A stretch of DNA of 64,000 bases from an uncultured Eggerthellaceae bacterium (GTDB lineage: Bacteria > Actinomycetota > Coriobacteriia > Coriobacteriales > Eggerthellaceae), in assembly GCA_944320405.1 (NCBI GenBank), contig CALUHI010000012.1, forward strand, positions 82,022-146,021, written 5' to 3'. Below are positions 53,988 through 61,707 of the stretch, piece after piece. Below the pieces are notes generated by a model, which did not search any database, had not been told where the DNA came from, and worked only from the letters and a program-made list of their open reading frames with translations. The stretch's first letter is position 1. Every line of letters begins with the position of its first letter. The position numbers and the translations under genes were made by a program.

Positions 53988-54416
53988 ATGGCTATCGAGA
54001 AGATCCTGGTAGCAGTTGACGGTTCCGAAGGCTCCGACCGCGCTCTGGAAATGGCCCAGTCCGTGGCTGCGCCCAACCCCGACACGCAGGTCGACCTGGT
54101 GTACGTGGTGCCCATTCCGCTGCTCGACGACAACCAGGCCGCCAACTTCAAGAGCATCCTGGACATGATGGTCGCCGACGGCCGCGAGCTGCTCATCGAG
54201 GCGCGCGACAAGATGCCCGAGGTTGCCGACCGCACCAACACCCTCATCATCACCGGCACCAACCCCGCCACCGAGATCATCAAGCTGCTCGACAAAGACG
54301 AGTACGACCTGATGGTCATCGGCAGCCGCGGCCTGAGCGGCATCAAGGCCTATCTGGGCAGCGTCAGCCACAAGGTCCTGAACGGCTCCAAGGTTTCCGT
54401 CCTCATTGCCAAGTAG
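53988..54416 (+). CDS. Universal stress protein (UspA family)
   Basis: A 142-residue single USP domain. It begins ILVAVDGSEGSDRALE and ends with the ATP-binding pattern VIGSRGLSGIKAYLGSVSHKVL (G-x2-G-x9-G-S). ATP-binding USPs act in survival under growth arrest or low oxygen. It is monocistronic, with a -10-like TATACT at 53908-53913 about 75 bp upstream and a strong terminator behind. The ATG follows GGAAAG. Confidence 0.93.
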   Translation: MAIEKILVAVDGSEGSDRALEMAQSVAAPNPDTQVDLVYVVPIPLLDDNQAANFKSILDMMVADGRELLIEARDKMPEVADRTNTLIITGTNPATEIIKLLDKDEYDLMVIGSRGLSGIKAYLGSVSHKVLNGSKVSVLIAK

Positions 54417-54448
54417 CAAGCACATGGCAATTGCAGGTTGATCATGCG

Positions 54449-54487
54449 CAAAAGCCGGCTCGGCGCAATGCCCCGAGCCGGCTTTTG
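54449..54487 (+). terminator. Terminator after the universal stress gene
   Basis: A perfect 14-bp stem AAAAGCCGGCTCGG / CCGAGCCGGCTTTT. Its tail touches the long palindrome that begins at 54487. Confidence 0.88.
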
Positions 54488-54553
54488 GCGTGACAGGGGA
54501 CGTTCCTTCTGTCACATTGCAAATGTGACAGAAGGAACGTCCCCTGTCACGCC
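54487..54553. repeat. TGACAGGGGACG-family palindrome, copy 2 (closed form)
   Basis: Perfect 32-bp arms (54487-54518 and 54522-54553) with a three-base loop. The arm begins GGCGTGACAGGGGACG and ends CTTCTGTCACATT. A further CGCCCTGTCACGC unit follows at ~54556-54568. Related halves lie at 13929-14051. Confidence 0.95.
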
Positions 54554-54590
54554 ACGCCCTGTCACGCCCTCCGACAACGAAGGCTTCATC

Positions 54591-55454
54591 ATGAGAATCC
54601 GCAAGAACGTTCTTCTCCTGTTCAGCAAGGTGCCCGAAGCGGGCTTGGTCAAAACGCGCCTGACCGTCCTGAAAGACGGCGTGTTCCAGCCCGACGTGGC
54701 CTCGGGGCTGTACCACTGCATGCTGTTCGACGTCACGGAAATCTGCTGCGCCGCCATGACTAAGCTCGAGGCGCGCCCGCACGCGACGGACCCCGTTACG
54801 GGGGAGGAGATCGTCGACACCTACGAGATGCGCATCTCCACGGCACCGGCGGAGAACCTGGAGAAAATGCGCGAGCTGTTCGCGGTGTCGGGCACGTGGC
54901 CGCGTGAGATCGTGTTCGTGGATGACGAGGGAAAAAGCTTCGACGAGCACTACAACGACGCGTTCCAAAAGGCGTGGGACGACGGTGCCGACACCATCCT
55001 TTCCATGGGAGGCGATATGCCGGCACTGACCGTCGACGACGTTGTCCGCGGGTTCGAAGCGCTGCAGAAGCTGAATGAAACGGAGAAGGGCGGCATCGTG
55101 CTTTCGCCCGACCAGGAGATGGGCGTGTCCATCGTGGGCTGGCCGCGTAAAACGGCGTTCGACCACTCCGGAGTCTTCTACAACCAAGAGGGTCTTACCG
55201 TTCTGCCCGCCTACATCGCGAAGGCGCGCCGTATGGACTTGTCGGCCATCTACCTGCCGCCTGTGCCCGACGTGGACACCATGGCCGACCTCATGCACAA
55301 CATCACGCTCGTCGAGGCGCTGAACTATTGCGCCCCCTTCGACGGCAACACCCCGCCGTGGCGCACTGCGCACGCGCTCAAAGAAATGGGCTGGGACGAA
55401 GTCCGTGTCATGCCCAACGACCTCCGCGACCCCCGCGAGTCCATCGACAAGTAA
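54591..55454 (+). CDS. DUF2064 glycosyltransferase-A-like protein
   Basis: A 287-residue protein from ATG 54591. The start VLLLFSKVPEAGLVKTRL matches the nucleotide-sugar site of DUF2064/TIGR04282 proteins, and SMGGDMPALTVDDV near 140 corresponds to the DxD-like metal motif. A middle insertion (near 55-95) is longer than usual. Relatives are probable glycosyl- or nucleotidyl-transferases, some tied to arsenosugar synthesis. The substrate is unknown. The gene starts 38 bp after the long palindrome. Confidence 0.8.
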   Translation: MRIRKNVLLLFSKVPEAGLVKTRLTVLKDGVFQPDVASGLYHCMLFDVTEICCAAMTKLEARPHATDPVTGEEIVDTYEMRISTAPAENLEKMRELFAVSGTWPREIVFVDDEGKSFDEHYNDAFQKAWDDGADTILSMGGDMPALTVDDVVRGFEALQKLNETEKGGIVLSPDQEMGVSIVGWPRKTAFDHSGVFYNQEGLTVLPAYIAKARRMDLSAIYLPPVPDVDTMADLMHNITLVEALNYCAPFDGNTPPWRTAHALKEMGWDEVRVMPNDLRDPRESIDK

Positions 55455-55483
55455 AGAGGGAAGAGGGCAAGGCTTAGTTCCAA

Positions 55484-55620
55484 CGCCCCTGATCGGGCGG
55501 AGGGTGGAGCAACTCTCGGCGCACTAATTTCATATTCATATGATCGCCGTAGCGAAGCGCACGAAGCCGAAGGCTGAGCAGCGGAGCGGGTGTTGCGGAG
55601 CCCTCCGACCGATCAGGGGC
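55484..55620. repeat. 137-bp imperfect inverted repeat between convergent genes
   Basis: Arms GCCCCTGATCGG (55484-55495) and CCGATCAGGGGC (55609-55620) are exact, and CGGAGGG / CCCTCCG pair inside. The centre holds an AT-rich CATATTCATATG. It probably folds into a long hairpin that ends both transcripts. Confidence 0.7.
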
Positions 55621-55629
55621 CCCAGGGGG

Positions 55630-56523
55630 CTACCGCCTCCGCAGCTCCCAGAAGGCTACGGCGCTGGCGGCTGCTACGTTGAGTGAATCGACGCCGTGCA
55701 TCATGGGGATCTTCACGGTGTAGTCGCACCGCGCGATGGTTTCGGGCGCCAGGCCGTCGCCTTCGGTTCCCAGCACCACTGCTAGGCGCTCTTCGCGTGC
55801 AAGCTGCGGGTCGTCAAGCCAGATCGAGTCGTCCGAAAGCGCCAGCGCCGCCGTCTTGAATCCAAGCCGATGAAGAAGAGGAATCCCCTCGTCGGCCCAT
55901 GCCGCGCTGGGATGCCCGGGCGTGCCCGATGCCTCGCTGCCGATGCGCGTCCACGGCACTTGGAACACCGTTCCCATGCTCACGCGCACGGCACGTCGGT
56001 ACAGCGGATCGTAGCAGGCGGGCGTCACCAGCACCGCATCCACGCCCAGTGCTGCGGCGGAGCGGAAGATGGCACCCACATTGGTGTGGTTGGTGATGTT
56101 CTCCAATACCGCCACCAGCCGCGCCCCGCTCAAAAGCTCCTCCACGCTTTTCTGACGAGGCCGGCGAAACGCCGCCAACGCTCCGCGGGTCAGTTCGAAG
56201 CCGGTAAGCTTTTTCAGCACCTCATCAGGCGCGACGAACAGGGGAATATCGTCGGGCTGCCATCCGTGCGCATCCACCGCACCTGCCGCGTCCCCGCCGC
56301 ACCCCTTCGCCAGCAGCTCCTGAATCTGGGGCAGCCACTTCTCTTCCATCAAAAACGACAGCGGCTCGTGCCCGGCGGCCAGCGCGCGCTCGATCACCTT
56401 CGCCGACTCAGCGATGAAGATGCCCTTTTCGGGCTCCAGCTTGTTGCGCAGCTGCACCTCGGTCAGCCGCGCATACGCGTCGAGCCGCGCGTCGTCCAAA
56501 CTGTCGATGCGAACAACGCCCAT
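55630..56523 (-). CDS. TrmH/SpoU-family RNA 2'-O-methyltransferase
   Basis: A 297-residue SPOUT methyltransferase. The N-terminal domain (GIFIAESAKVIERAL) resembles the substrate-binding part of TrmH/TsnR enzymes. The knot domain has LENITNHTNVGAIFRSAAALGVDAV near 150, LGTEGDGL near 250 and IPMMHGVDSLNVAAASAVAFWE at the end, motifs 1-3 of the SpoU family with the catalytic Asn and Arg. It modifies rRNA or tRNA; the site is unknown. It lies two bases after the isochorismatase-like gene in a minus-strand operon. Confidence 0.9.
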   Translation of the reverse strand: MGVVRIDSLDDARLDAYARLTEVQLRNKLEPEKGIFIAESAKVIERALAAGHEPLSFLMEEKWLPQIQELLAKGCGGDAAGAVDAHGWQPDDIPLFVAPDEVLKKLTGFELTRGALAAFRRPRQKSVEELLSGARLVAVLENITNHTNVGAIFRSAAALGVDAVLVTPACYDPLYRRAVRVSMGTVFQVPWTRIGSEASGTPGHPSAAWADEGIPLLHRLGFKTAALALSDDSIWLDDPQLAREERLAVVLGTEGDGLAPETIARCDYTVKIPMMHGVDSLNVAAASAVAFWELRRR

Positions 56524-56525
56524 GG

Positions 56526-57176
56526 CTAGCGTCCTTCCTGGCTCGCGCGGACCGCTTCCGAAAAGTCGCCCAGCACATCAGGCATGCCGGAAAGCCCCTT
56601 CTCGCAGAACGTCGCGCAATCCAACACGTAAGCGCCGATGAACGCCATGTCCTCGATGTTCGCGCGCTGCACCTCCGGCGTGCGCGACGATGTGCAATCC
56701 TCGATGACGGCCACGTTGTAGTTCAACGAAAGCGCGTCGTAGCAGGTAGAACGGATGCAGTTTGGTGTGGTGGTGCCGATGAGCACCAGCGTGTCGATGC
56801 CGTCTGTGCGCAGAATCGCGTCGAGGTCGGTGGCGAACAGCGCCGAGAACCGGGGCTTCTCGATGACGCGATCGCCGTTTTCAGGTTGCAGCTCGTCGGG
56901 CGCATCTACCAGGGACGGGTCGTCGCCTTCCCGGCACAGGGGCCGCCCGCCCTCGAGCCAGGTGCGGTAGCGCACGGGCTCCACGTCCGATCCGTCCGCC
57001 GCGTACGTGCGCCGTACGTGAAACACCGCCATTCCTGCAGAGCGCGCCGCGCGAAGCGCCCGCGCGCATGCTGGCACGGTGGCCTGCGCCCCCGCCACGC
57101 ACAGCGACGAATCAGGGCTGATAAACCCCTTCTGCATGTCTATCATCACGAGCGCCGCGCGCTTCGGATCGATCAT
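56526..57176 (-). CDS. Isochorismatase-like cysteine hydrolase
   Basis: A 216-residue Rossmann-like hydrolase from ATG 57176, behind AAAGGGGAC. The catalytic triad of the family is visible: Asp in MIDMQKGF near 12, Lys in IEKPRFSAL near 108 and Cys in TTPNCIRSTCYDA near 141. Such enzymes cut amides or vinyl ethers, for example nicotinamide or N-carbamoyl compounds. The substrate here is unknown. The methyltransferase gene follows at two bases. Confidence 0.9.
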   Translation of the reverse strand: MIDPKRAALVMIDMQKGFISPDSSLCVAGAQATVPACARALRAARSAGMAVFHVRRTYAADGSDVEPVRYRTWLEGGRPLCREGDDPSLVDAPDELQPENGDRVIEKPRFSALFATDLDAILRTDGIDTLVLIGTTTPNCIRSTCYDALSLNYNVAVIEDCTSSRTPEVQRANIEDMAFIGAYVLDCATFCEKGLSGMPDVLGDFSEAVRASQEGR

Positions 57177-57298
57177 CGAAACGTCCCCTTTCGGAATCGG
57201 TTGCCGCACCATGATACCCGCATCAGCCGCACCCGGCGCGAAAATGCGCTAGAGTGGGGGGCGATACACGAATGCGAACAACTTGCAGGGAGGCACCC

Positions 57299-57502
57299 AT
57301 GGACCGCGAGGAAAACAGCACCAACCCCGAGCCGGAAAAAGAGCCCAGCGCCACCTTCGTGCGCGAGGCCCGCTTGCGCGGCGAGCTCATGTCGCGCCGC
57401 TCAAAGAAGCCCCCCGCAAGCGCAATCATCGGTGCCGTCGTCGCGCTGGTCGCATGCATCGCAGTCATCGTCATCGCCGCCTTGATCGTCGGCGGAAAAT
57501 GA
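57299..57502 (+). CDS. Small single-pass membrane protein
   Basis: A 67-residue protein from ATG 57299, five bases after GGGAGG. The first ~40 residues are charged (PEPEKEPSATFVREARLRGEL), followed by one hydrophobic helix (IIGAVVALVACIAVIVIAALIV). Its TGA stop lies within an AATGAGAAAAAG-type palindrome. No family is recognised. Confidence 0.65.
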   Translation: MDREENSTNPEPEKEPSATFVREARLRGELMSRRSKKPPASAIIGAVVALVACIAVIVIAALIVGGK

Positions 57503-57530
57503 GAAAAAGGGACAGTCACTTTTTCTCATT
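57498..57530. repeat. AATGAGAAAAAG-type palindrome, copy 3
   Basis: Arms AATGAGAAAAAG / CTTTTTCTCATT around GGACAGTCA. The TGA of the repeat is the stop codon of the small membrane protein. Confidence 0.9.
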
Positions 57531-57595
57531 CCCATCGTCATCGGAAACGCCGCCGAGCACTATCGGGCGATACCCTTTCTGAGAGGAGCATCGGC

Positions 57596-58546
57596 ATGGC
57601 CGACACGAACAACGAATCCACCCCCGCGCCCGTAACCGCTGCCGAGCGCATTGCGAACCCACAGCCGCACCCCAGCTTCGATGCGTTTGTGGCCACGATC
57701 AGCGCCCTGCGCGCGCCAGATGGCTGCCCGTGGGACCGCGAGCAAACGCACGGCAGCATCGCGCACAACATGATCGAGGAAGCTTACGAGGCAGTCGACG
57801 CCATCGACGCGGGCAGCACGACGCACCTGCGTGAGGAGCTCGGCGACGTCTTGCTGCAGGTGGTGCTGCAAAGCCAGATTGCCGCCGATGCCGGCGAGTT
57901 CACCATCGACGACGTGTGCGCCGACGTGAACGCCAAGATGATTCGCCGTCATCCGCACGTGTTCGGCGACGCTTCTGCTTCCGACGCCTCGGCGGTGTTG
58001 GGCCTGTGGGACCAGGTGAAACTTGCCGAAAAGGAAGCCGCCGACGCTTCCGCCCAGGCAGCCGGCGAAGCGCGCGAAGGCTTGCTGGACGGCGTGCCCA
58101 CCAGCTTCCCCGCGCTCATGCAGGCGCAGAAGATCTCGCGCAAGGCCGTTGCTGCCGGGTTCGAGTGGGACAGCCTGGACGCCGTATGGGCGCAGGTGGT
58201 CGAAGAAATCGGCGAGCTGAAAGACGCCTACGCCGCCGCGCCGAAGGGCTCAAAGGGCAAGGTCAGCGTCACGGGCGAGCTTCCCGAGGGCACTGACCCC
58301 GCTGCCACGCCCGAACAGCTGGTAGCAGCCGCGGAAATGGAGTTCGGCGACGTGCTGTTCTCCCTGGTGAATGTGGCCCGCAAGATGGGCATCGATGCCG
58401 AGGACGCCCTGCGCGCTACGTGCAACAAGTTCCGCCGCCGCTGGGCCCTCATGGAACAAGCCGCCTGGGATTCCGGCCGCAGCATTGAAGACCTTTCCAC
58501 CGCCGAGCAAGAGGAGCTCTGGCAACAGACAAAAGCTGCAGAATGA
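57596..58546 (+). CDS. mazG: Nucleoside triphosphate pyrophosphohydrolase MazG
   Basis: A 316-residue protein with two MazG domains. The first shows LRAPDGCPWDREQTHGSIAHNMIEEAYEAVDAI near 39-70 and LREELGDVLLQVVLQSQIA near 76, the EExxE...ExxD magnesium site. The second has WAQVVEEIGELKDAY near 200 and EMEFGDVLFSLVNVARKM near 245. MazG cleaves NTPs to NMP and pyrophosphate and can lower (p)ppGpp. A (p)ppGpp synthetase gene lies just downstream, which makes that link attractive. Its TGA stop is inside a palindromic repeat. Confidence 0.94.
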   Translation: MADTNNESTPAPVTAAERIANPQPHPSFDAFVATISALRAPDGCPWDREQTHGSIAHNMIEEAYEAVDAIDAGSTTHLREELGDVLLQVVLQSQIAADAGEFTIDDVCADVNAKMIRRHPHVFGDASASDASAVLGLWDQVKLAEKEAADASAQAAGEAREGLLDGVPTSFPALMQAQKISRKAVAAGFEWDSLDAVWAQVVEEIGELKDAYAAAPKGSKGKVSVTGELPEGTDPAATPEQLVAAAEMEFGDVLFSLVNVARKMGIDAEDALRATCNKFRRRWALMEQAAWDSGRSIEDLSTAEQEELWQQTKAAE

Positions 58547-58574
58547 GAAAAAGGGACTGTCCCTTTCTCTCATT
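58542..58574. repeat. AATGAGAAAAAG-type palindrome, copy 4
   Basis: Arms AATGAGAAAAAG / CTTTCTCTCATT (one change) around GGACTGTCC. As in copy 3, the repeat supplies the stop codon of the gene before it, mazG. Confidence 0.88.
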
Positions 58575-58634
58575 CCAGCCTGTGTCAGCGCTCTGCTGCA
58601 TAACCTGTTTCGTTTCGCTTCCATTCGCTTGCTG

Positions 58635-58653
58635 CCTCACAATAATTGTGAGG
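58635..58653. promoter_or_regulatory. Perfect 19-bp palindrome upstream of the alarmone synthetase
   Basis: CCTCACAAT-A-ATTGTGAGG, about 170 bp before the gene start. Size and symmetry fit a dimeric repressor operator. Confidence 0.5.
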
Positions 58654-58821
58654 TAGTGAACAAAAATTGCGAGAAAGCGAGGGTCGCTTGCGTGCCGAGC
58701 ATTGTCCCGGAGGGCTGAAACCCGGCGTAACGTTTCCGTTAGATGTGCGATTCGCGGCACATCTTCGTGTGGATTGCACTATCATGTTCGAGCAATACGC
58801 TTCATGCTAGGAGAATCATCG

Positions 58822-59739
58822 ATGGCTTCGATTGACGTCACCCGCCCCAACGAGGACTACCGCTCAAACGGCGGCACGCGCATCGTGCTTTCCGCCGCCC
58901 CGGCTTGGCCGGCCACGCGTCCCACCGGTTGGCAATCCGTGCCGGCGGGCGACTGGTCCACCACCAAGGGCAAGACGCTTCACATGGCTCCGCCGCGCGC
59001 GATCGCTCCCGGCGCCGTCAAAGGCGAGGAAGAGGAATCCGCCGACGCCATCGAGAAGCAGCCCCTCATGGCGCTCGACGCGCTGAGCGAGGAAGACCTC
59101 AGCTCTGCCGACCTGGCCCGCGTGCGCGAGGCCGAGCGCAAAACGCGCGAGATCCTGCAAAAGTACCGCGCCGCCATGCGCGAGATGATGGTCCGCTGCG
59201 AGATCATCGACCAAGACCTCAACCTGAAAAAACACCGCAACCCCATCCATCACGTGGAGTCGCGCATCAAAAGCCCCGAAAGCATCTTCGAGAAGCTGGG
59301 CCGCTACGGCAAAGAGCCCACGCTCGAAAACATGGAGCGCTACCTGATGGACATCGCGGGCATCCGCATCATCTGCTCCTACATCCAGGACGTCTACAAC
59401 ATGCTTGACCTGCTGAAGCGCCAAGACGACCTGATTATTGTGAACGTGAAGGACTACATCAAAAACCCCAAGCCCAACGGCTACCGCAGCCTTCACGTGA
59501 TCATCCGCATCCCGGTGTACTTCCTGGATAAAAAAGAGCTCATCCCCGTGGAGATCCAGCTGCGCACCATCGCCATGGACTTCTGGGCCAGTCTCGAACA
59601 CGACCTGAAATACAAGGCCGTCCGCCACATCCAAGGCATCGACGCCTATCACGAGCTGAAAGACTGCAGCCGCATCATCGAGGAAGTGGAAAGCCGCATG
59701 CAAGTGCTCGCCCGCGCCCTCGATGCGGATGACGAGTGA
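58822..59739 (+). CDS. Small alarmone synthetase (RelA/SpoT domain)
   Basis: About 305 residues from ATG 58822, seven bases after AGGAGA. The first ~110 residues are a low-complexity, charged extension. The synthetase domain has the Gly-loop SRIKSPESIFEKLGR near 147, IRIICSYIQDVY near 185, the substrate-contacting NGYRSLHV near 222 and PVEIQLRTIAMDFWASLEH near 245. No HD hydrolase, TGS or ACT domain is present, so it is a stand-alone synthetase of the RelP/RelQ kind that makes (p)ppGpp from GTP and ATP. A structured repeat begins two bases after its stop. Confidence 0.9.
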   Translation: MASIDVTRPNEDYRSNGGTRIVLSAAPAWPATRPTGWQSVPAGDWSTTKGKTLHMAPPRAIAPGAVKGEEEESADAIEKQPLMALDALSEEDLSSADLARVREAERKTREILQKYRAAMREMMVRCEIIDQDLNLKKHRNPIHHVESRIKSPESIFEKLGRYGKEPTLENMERYLMDIAGIRIICSYIQDVYNMLDLLKRQDDLIIVNVKDYIKNPKPNGYRSLHVIIRIPVYFLDKKELIPVEIQLRTIAMDFWASLEHDLKYKAVRHIQGIDAYHELKDCSRIIEEVESRMQVLARALDADDE

Positions 59740-59740
59740 T

Positions 59741-59889
59741 GTTCCGGCGGTCTGCCGACCGCCGGAACGACTCGTCCGCTGAGGCTTCCCGTGGTGCCGG
59801 ATCTTCGCGCGATCCCAAGGGCTTGCGTACCGAAGTACGCGGCGCCCTTGCGATCCCGCGAATCTCCGGCGCCACAGAAACCCTCAGCT
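59741..59889 (+). repeat. Structured ~150-bp element, copy 1
   Basis: A 12-bp hairpin (GTTCCGGCGGTC / GACCGCCGGAAC) is followed by ACTCGTCCGCTGAGG and a long hairpin closed by GCTGAGG / CCTCAGC. The long hairpin has the tip GTAC-CGAA-GTAC and internal boxes TTCGCGCGATCCC and GCGATCCC.CGAAT. The boxes match copy 2 at 62524-62675 while paired stems differ and still pair. Strand is taken from the flanking genes. Confidence 0.85.
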
Positions 59890-59938
59890 GCTCATGCTCA
59901 ACCTGTTTGATTGTTTGTTGTTGAGGGAGAGGGGTTTT

Positions 59939-61063
59939 ATGACCATGTTCGAGTCTATTCCGAGATTTGGGTTCGGGTGCATGCGCTTGCCGCTTTTGGA
60001 CCCGAAGGACCAAACCAGCATCGACATGCCCCAGTTCAAGCAGATGGTTGATGCCTTCCTGGAAGCGGGCGGCACGTATTTCGACACTGCGTACGTCTAC
60101 CACGACGGTGCGTCGGAAACCGCGCTGCGCGAGGCGCTGGTCGAGCGCTACCCGCGTGAGTCGTACCAGATCGCCACGAAGAACCCCGCCAGCATGTTCG
60201 ATTCTGCTGAGAAGGCACGCGCCGCTTTCGCCGAATCGCTCGAGCGCCTGGGCGTCGACTACGTGGATTTCTACCTGTTGCACAACCTGGGCGCCGAGCG
60301 CACCGCGAAGTTCGACGAATACGGCATGTGGGAGTTCATCGCCCAGAAGAAGGCCGAAGGCGCCATCCGCAACATCGGCTTCTCGCTGCACGACAACCCG
60401 GACGTGCTGGAAGACCTGCTGACGGCGCATCCCGAGGTCGATTTCGTGCAGCTGCAGGTGAACTACCTGGACTGGGACGACCCGGTCATCCAGTCGCGCG
60501 CGCTTCTTGAAGTGGCCGCCAACCACGACAAGCCCGTGATCATCATGGAGCCGGTGCGCGGCGGGCGCTTGGCCGAGCTTCCCGAACGCGCGGCGGCGCC
60601 GTTGCGCGCCGTCGACCCCGATGCGGGCATGGCGTCGTGGGCGTACCGGTTCTGCTGGAACCTGCCCAACGTGATCACCGTGCTGTCGGGCGCATCCAGC
60701 ATCGACCAAATGCGCGAGAACGCCGCGTCGTTCAAGGCGAACCGCCCCTTCACCAGGGAAGAACACGCTGCGCTGGACGAAGCGCTCGACGCGCTGCGCA
60801 GCGTGCCCACCATCCCGTGCACCAACTGCGGCTACTGCCTAAAGGGCTGCCCCAAGCAGGTTGCCATCCCCATCATCATGATGCTGCTGAACCTGGAAAC
60901 CATGACGGGCAACGCTGCGTTCTCCAAGCACAACTACCAGTGGCAGGCCGAACCCGGCAAGGCGTCCGACTGCATCCAGTGCGGTGCCTGCGAAGTTACG
61001 TGCCCGCAGGGCATTCACATCATCGAGCACCTGAACGAGGCTGCGAAAAAGTACGAGGGATAG
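59939..61063 (+). CDS. Aldo/keto reductase with C-terminal double [4Fe-4S] ferredoxin domain
   Basis: A 374-residue oxidoreductase from ATG 59939 behind GGGAGAGGGG. The AKR barrel shows FGFGCMRLPLL near 10, Asp-Tyr of the tetrad in TYFDTAYVYHDG near 45, and Lys in IATKNP near 80. Cys groups CTNCGYCLKGCP near 293 and CIQCGACEVTCP near 344 resemble two [4Fe-4S] sites. Enzymes of this build are common in strict anaerobes and probably take electrons from ferredoxin. The substrate is not known. It is separated from the alarmone synthetase by a structured repeat. Confidence 0.9.
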   Translation: MTMFESIPRFGFGCMRLPLLDPKDQTSIDMPQFKQMVDAFLEAGGTYFDTAYVYHDGASETALREALVERYPRESYQIATKNPASMFDSAEKARAAFAESLERLGVDYVDFYLLHNLGAERTAKFDEYGMWEFIAQKKAEGAIRNIGFSLHDNPDVLEDLLTAHPEVDFVQLQVNYLDWDDPVIQSRALLEVAANHDKPVIIMEPVRGGRLAELPERAAAPLRAVDPDAGMASWAYRFCWNLPNVITVLSGASSIDQMRENAASFKANRPFTREEHAALDEALDALRSVPTIPCTNCGYCLKGCPKQVAIPIIMMLLNLETMTGNAAFSKHNYQWQAEPGKASDCIQCGACEVTCPQGIHIIEHLNEAAKKYEG

Positions 61064-61261
61064 GGCGCTCGCGGCGGATGCGTTGCCTGCGCTGCCGCAT
61101 GCCCTGCATGTTCCGTTAGGGTTCACCGGGCCCCGCCGCCGTGCGGGGCTCGGCGGTTTAACCTGCTTTTTATCGTTGCGTGACCGTTCCCAAACATTCC
61201 TTTCCTACGCTATGACCAGCCGGCGAAACGCCGGTCGACGCAAAGGAATAGGAGACCGTTC

Positions 61262-61522
61262 TTGACTGCATACACCATCGCCGCGCGCGCAAACGCCGCG
61301 CTTCTGGCAAACGAGGCAGGGCTGCCCGCCCGCTCGAGCGCTCTGCGCATCGCGACCGACCCGTGCGCTCCCGCTCGCTTCAAGCTGGCCGACCTCGTGC
61401 TTGAGCGCCTGGGCTGGGGCGCTGGCTCTGCGGGCGCTGCTGCCGATTTCAGCCGCGTTGAACCGCTGCCGACGCACGACATCCACGCTTCCTTCTTCGT
61501 TCTCCGTCGTCACAACGGATAG
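61262..61522 (+). CDS. Possible 86-residue protein, unknown
   Basis: A TTG at 61262 follows GGAG after eight bases and opens an 86-codon frame with host-like codon use. The product is Ala/Leu-rich and soluble (AARANAALLANEAGLP, FKLADLVLERLGWG). No family is recognised. The rare start and lack of homology keep confidence low. The next promoter lies about 50 bp after its stop. Confidence 0.4.
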   Translation: MTAYTIAARANAALLANEAGLPARSSALRIATDPCAPARFKLADLVLERLGWGAGSAGAAADFSRVEPLPTHDIHASFFVLRRHNG

Positions 61523-61570
61523 CTCCATACGGCACCTTGCCGAAACAATTGCATAAAATCGTCAATTTAT

Positions 61571-61599
61571 TTGATTCCCCTGCATGAAAAGCGTATAGT
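61571..61599 (+). promoter_or_regulatory. Promoter of the amino-acid ABC importer
   Basis: -35 TTGATT (61571-61576) and -10 TATAGT (61594-61599), 17 bp apart, about 109 bp before the binding-protein gene. The leader is long enough for regulation. Confidence 0.65.
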
Positions 61600-61707
61600 G
61601 AACCGACTGCAATACCATGCAGTCCGGGGCGCTGTGCGCACCTGGAAATCCGCAACGCGCTGACGAGTGCGCGGCGCGGATGACAACCAGTGGAAAGGGG
61701 AAAGGGA

